DNA from: Ulvibacterium marinum | GTDB lineage: Bacteria > Bacteroidota > Bacteroidia > Flavobacteriales > Flavobacteriaceae | DNA: 64,000 bases | Direction of reading: 5' to 3' | NCBI RefSeq assembly: GCF_003626755.1 | Contig: NZ_RBCJ01000001.1 | Coordinates: 1-64,000, forward strand | Part shown: piece after piece, positions 61,064 to 64,000 of the stretch | Layout of the letters: every line of letters starts with the position of its first letter | Position numbering within the stretch: the stretch's first letter is position 1 | The notes under the pieces: generated by a model | What the model was told of the DNA's origin: nothing | What the model saw: the letters and a program-made list of their open reading frames with translations, nothing else | Databases searched by the model: none | Translations under genes and position numbers: made by a program

Positions 61064-61552
61064 ATGAAGACACAAGAATTTCTAGAGCTTTTAGAGGCAC
61101 ATCCAACTCAAAGTTTACTGTTTGAATACGCAAAAGGAAAAACCATTGCACCAAATTACCACATAACCGAAGTAAAGAACGTAATCATAGATGCCGTAGA
61201 CTGTGGGGCAGGTACCGATTTTTGGAGGGAAACCGTGGTCCAACTTTGGGAAAGCCCAAAAGAAAAAGACAGCTTGCAATATATGACGGCTCAGAAAGCC
61301 ACTGATATTTTTAAAAAAGTAAGCGGTATGAAACGGATGCAACCCGATGCGGAAATAAAATTTGAATATAGCAATCCGGATTTCCATACGGCCCAGCTTT
61401 TTGTTGATGATGTGGACGTTGCTAACGAACACCTTTTGGTTAGGCTAGTGGTTGAAAAGACAAATTGCAAGGCTCAGGAGACCTGTGGGGTACCTGTTGA
61501 AGCAAACACCAAAGAAGAGACTTGTTGCGCCCCTGAAAGCGGATGTTGTTAG
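61064..61552 (+). CDS. DUF6428 protein with Cys-rich tail
   Basis: This 162-residue protein resembles DUF6428 of Bacteroidota (FLELLEAHPTQSLLFEYAKG, KTIAPNYHITEVKNVIIDAV, DCGAGTDFWRETVVQLW). It ends with CKAQETCGV and ETCCAPESGCC, seven Cys in the last 30 residues or so, suited to binding soft metals. The position between ArsR and GNAT genes suggests a metalloid-handling role; the activity is not known. Confidence 0.78.
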   Translation: MKTQEFLELLEAHPTQSLLFEYAKGKTIAPNYHITEVKNVIIDAVDCGAGTDFWRETVVQLWESPKEKDSLQYMTAQKATDIFKKVSGMKRMQPDAEIKFEYSNPDFHTAQLFVDDVDVANEHLLVRLVVEKTNCKAQETCGVPVEANTKEETCCAPESGCC

Positions 61553-61561
61553 TCCCCAAAC

Positions 61562-62053
61562 ATGGAGATTAGGAAAATGATAGAGGCCGATTGGCCCAAG
61601 GTTTCGGAAATCTACGCCGATGGAATCGCTACGGGCTATGCTACATTTGAAACCACTATCCCTTCCTATTTGGATTGGGACAAGGCCCATCTGGAACAAT
61701 GCAGATTGGTCGCCTGGAAAAAAGAGGATATTTTGGGCTGGGCCGCACTTTCGCCCGTATCCAGCAGATGCGTTTATGGTGGTGTAGCGGAAATAAGTGT
61801 TTACATAGGTAAAAAATTCAGAGGTTCGGGTTTAGGAACACTATTGATGCAAACTTTAATACAACAAAGTGAAGAGATGGGCCTTTGGACTCTACAATCC
61901 GGGATTTTTCCAGAAAATCAAGGCAGCGTTAAGCTCCATGAAAAAATGGGATTTCGATATATCGGTAGGCGGGAACGGGTCGGGAAGTTAAATGGGCATT
62001 GGAAAGACAATCTTTTGTTCGAACGAAGGAGCAAGATTATTGGGGTAGATTGA
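61562..62053 (+). CDS. GNAT N-acetyltransferase
   Basis: This 163-residue protein has the GNAT fold: RKMIEADWPKVSEIYADGIA, the acetyl-CoA loop KFRGSGLGTLLMQTLI, and GIFPENQGSVKLHEKMGFRY. It is close in pattern to phosphinothricin-type acetyltransferases, which also group with ars genes in many bacteria and may acetylate organoarsenicals. It ends the ArsR operon, convergent with the next gene at a distance of one base. Confidence 0.85.
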   Translation: MEIRKMIEADWPKVSEIYADGIATGYATFETTIPSYLDWDKAHLEQCRLVAWKKEDILGWAALSPVSSRCVYGGVAEISVYIGKKFRGSGLGTLLMQTLIQQSEEMGLWTLQSGIFPENQGSVKLHEKMGFRYIGRRERVGKLNGHWKDNLLFERRSKIIGVD

Positions 62054-62054
62054 A

Positions 62055-63872
62055 TTAGGGAACCTCTGTAGAATTGGCCTCGGTAAGTTTTCGTTCCAGT
62101 TCTGCCTGAAACTCTTCCATTACCGGTTTCACCGTACTTTCAGGCAGGTCTGCAATTTTAATATACATTAGACCGTCTACCGAATTATTGAACAGTGGAT
62201 CCACATTGAACGCGACCACTTTAGCGTTTTGTTTGATATATTTCTTGATGAGTACTGGTAATCGCAAATCCCCGGGCTCTACCTCATTGATCAAACGATC
62301 AAACTTATTGAGATCGGCCTCTGTTTCATCAAAAACAAATTCTTTATCCGCATCCTTCAATTTTACCTTGAACTCTTTTTTAGGGCGAACGTACTGTGCC
62401 ACGTAAGGATCCCAATAATTACTTTTCATAAACTCGATCATCAGGGATTTGGAAAAGTTGGAAAACTGATTGCTGATACTTACCCCTCCAATCAAATATT
62501 TATGCTCCGGATGTCTCAAGGTGGTATGTACAATGCCTTTCCACAAAAGGAACAAAGGCATGGGTTTTTGTTGATAGGCCTTTACAATATAGGCCCTTCC
62601 CATCTCTATAGATTGTTGCATCATGGCAAAAAGCTCCGGTTCAAACCTAAAAAGATCTTGCAGATAAAAGCCATCAATACCGTATTTAGAAAAAATCTCG
62701 GTACCCATACCCATACGGTAGGCCCCAACTATGGTTTTTTCTTCACAGTCCCATAAAAATAGGTGGTGGTAATAGGCATCAAACTCATCCAGGTCTATGG
62801 AATTATTGGTTCCCTCACCTATGGCACGAAAGGTAACCTCCCGTTGTCTGCCAATTTCCTGAAGGATAAACGGCATATCCTGGGCCTTTGCCAAAAACAC
62901 CTCATAATTCTTGCTCTGGAGCATCCTACAATCCTTCTCTCGAAGTCTTTCTATTTCCCCTAGTATTACCTCGGTCCTAACGGCTGTGGCAATACGTTTT
63001 GGTGGTTTAGGGATTTTTAGTGTAGTAGGGATTTGATCGATTAGACGTTCCTTCTCATAGGCATGTGAAAGGATGTAGGTCTTTTTGCGCAAAAGTTGGG
63101 AAAACTCTTCCAAAGTCTCCTGTTCCTTTTGAGATTCGACCGATATAGGCTGTCCAATTCGTATTTTTATTGGACGATTGTGCTGGGAATACACTTCGGA
63201 GGGTAATTTCGCCGTCCGAAAGACATCATTGATTTTTGAAAGTCGATAGAAAAGCTTGCTATTCCTAGCATGAAAATAAATAGGGACAACCGGTACTTTG
63301 GCCTTACGTATCAATTTTACGGCCGCTTCCTCCCATGGACGGTCAACAATTAGTTTCTCGTCCTTATAGGTTGACACTTCACCTGCGGGAAAAATGCCCA
63401 GAGGGTGCCCATTTCCCAAATGTACCATGGAACTTTTAAATCCCATAATACTGCTTTTGGCGTCCTTACGATTTTCAAAAGGATTGACCGGTAAAATATA
63501 GGGTTCCATGGGTTTGATTCGATGCAAAAGAAAGTTTGCAATTATCTTAAAATCCGGGCGATGTGCGACCATTAATTTCAACAATAATACACCATCAATG
63601 GCACCCAACGGATGATTACTAATGGTAATATAGGGACCTTCTTTGGGTAAGCGTTTAAAATCTTCTTCTGGAATATCAAAATCTATCTCATAGTGTTGAA
63701 GGACCGCATCTAGAAATTCTAATCCTTCCAAATGCCGATTTTTATTATAAAAAGAGTTGATACTTGAAATTCTTGTGACCTTCATTAAGACCCACCCCAT
63801 AAAAGTGCCCAAGAATCCATATTTATCCAAATTGACTGCCTTGGCCACCTCCTTCGCGGTCACTAAACCCAT
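62055..63872 (-). CDS. olsF: OlsF-like bifunctional acyltransferase (ornithine lipid synthesis)
   Basis: The 605-residue protein joins an N-terminal PlsC-type acyltransferase (ISNHPLGAID, an H-x5-D form of the usual HX4D; IFPAGEVSTY; VVPIYFHARNS) to a C-terminal GNAT-like N-acyltransferase of the OlsB/hemolysin type (about 300-530, REVTFRAIGEGTN, AYRMGMGTEIF). OlsF enzymes with these two parts make ornithine lipid in Flavobacteria and Serratia. It is likely membrane-associated. Alternative: a related acyltransferase making another amino-acid lipid. Confidence 0.72.
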   Translation of the reverse strand: MGLVTAKEVAKAVNLDKYGFLGTFMGWVLMKVTRISSINSFYNKNRHLEGLEFLDAVLQHYEIDFDIPEEDFKRLPKEGPYITISNHPLGAIDGVLLLKLMVAHRPDFKIIANFLLHRIKPMEPYILPVNPFENRKDAKSSIMGFKSSMVHLGNGHPLGIFPAGEVSTYKDEKLIVDRPWEEAAVKLIRKAKVPVVPIYFHARNSKLFYRLSKINDVFRTAKLPSEVYSQHNRPIKIRIGQPISVESQKEQETLEEFSQLLRKKTYILSHAYEKERLIDQIPTTLKIPKPPKRIATAVRTEVILGEIERLREKDCRMLQSKNYEVFLAKAQDMPFILQEIGRQREVTFRAIGEGTNNSIDLDEFDAYYHHLFLWDCEEKTIVGAYRMGMGTEIFSKYGIDGFYLQDLFRFEPELFAMMQQSIEMGRAYIVKAYQQKPMPLFLLWKGIVHTTLRHPEHKYLIGGVSISNQFSNFSKSLMIEFMKSNYWDPYVAQYVRPKKEFKVKLKDADKEFVFDETEADLNKFDRLINEVEPGDLRLPVLIKKYIKQNAKVVAFNVDPLFNNSVDGLMYIKIADLPESTVKPVMEEFQAELERKLTEANSTEVP

Positions 63873-63959
63873 ATCATAAAAAATTTAGGTAACCGTAAAT
63901 ATAGGGAAATCACGAGTTGAGCGATTTATTTTAACATTTAGGAAATAGAGTATGTACTC

Positions 63960-64000
63960 CTATTTCACCACCAATTGTAAGGTTTCCTTCCCTCGTTGCT
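63960..64000 (-). CDS. C-terminal end of a gene entering from the right edge
   Basis: On the minus strand the last 41 bases are open and read QRGKETLQLVVK then TAG (63960-63962). The ending resembles the last strand of T9SS sorting domains, but 12 residues are not enough to be sure. Confidence 0.3.
   Translation of the reverse strand, partial: QRGKETLQLVVK

Noticed and set aside
1-64000. CRISPR array, intact insertion sequence, prophage or restriction system
   Set aside because: No regularly spaced repeats, transposase, integrase, phage structural gene or restriction-modification gene was seen; only decayed pieces at 7.9-8.9 kb and 39.5-40.3 kb.

Overview
This 64 kb window looks like chromosomal sequence from a member of the Flavobacteriaceae (Bacteroidota). 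The evidence is several promoters of the Bacteroidota form TTG-N18/19-TAnnTTTG, a type IX secretion sorting domain on a large metalloprotease, many Cys-lipoproteins, lineage-typical families (DUF4270, DUF4286, DUF4907, DUF6434, HTTM) and a DnaE polymerase with a DnaQ-like exonuclease fused at its N-terminus. Most of the window is ordinary core genome; a few stretches are accessory or decayed.

Region by region. 0.4-1.6 kb: an acyl-CoA-dehydrogenase-fold flavoprotein. 1.9-7.4 kb: a sulfur locus, made of a four-gene operon (TsdA-like diheme cytochrome, Tat-exported DsrE-like protein, periplasmic DsrE protein, TauE/SafE exporter) preceded by two tandem regulators that each join a DUF4242 domain, a degenerate nucleotide-cyclase-like domain and an AraC DNA-binding domain. 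Short repeated motifs lie in front of both transcription units. 7.4-8.9 kb: gene-poor scar with a truncated plasmid-type ssb and a frameshifted ATPase remnant. 9-16.6 kb: tRNA-Asp with a structured leader, DUF58 protein, trxA, dnaE, then rpsP-rimM. 16.7-24.4 kb: sulfatase, trmN6-type methyltransferase, glutaryl-CoA dehydrogenase, trehalase, FG-GAP protein and DUF1080 glycosidase-like protein. 24.4-31.2 kb: YdeP-like molybdoenzyme, then the mutagenesis pair dinB-dnaE2 behind tandem palindromes. 31.3-38.3 kb: outer-membrane protein plus DUF4270 lipoprotein, then a beta-barrel/Kelch/DUF4907/LytS/LytTR cluster. 38.3-40.4 kb: small ORFs, intact tRNA-Leu, a frameshifted GIY-YIG nuclease and two broken tRNA-Leu 5' pieces interrupted by palindromic inserts. 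40.4-55.3 kb: housekeeping genes (prs, rplY, pth, ribF, serS, rsmA) with a large T9SS metalloprotease, an HTTM protein and small conserved genes. 55.5-64 kb: mgtE, cupin, a 2-hydroxyacid dehydrogenase, a membrane-bound LuxR-type protein, small stress/metal genes with an ArsR operon, and an OlsF-like bifunctional acyltransferase.

The most interesting candidates are (1) the duplicated DUF4242/cyclase-like/AraC regulators with a shared candidate operator next to an exported sulfur-relay operon, (2) the tRNA-Leu fragment array with palindromes inserted into the tRNA sequence and an upstream promoter aimed at it, (3) the TGGAWTATWTCCA palindromes in front of dinB-dnaE2, and (4) the ArsR/DUF6428/GNAT operon with a perfect 18-bp operator but no efflux pump. 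No CRISPR array, intact insertion sequence or prophage was seen.
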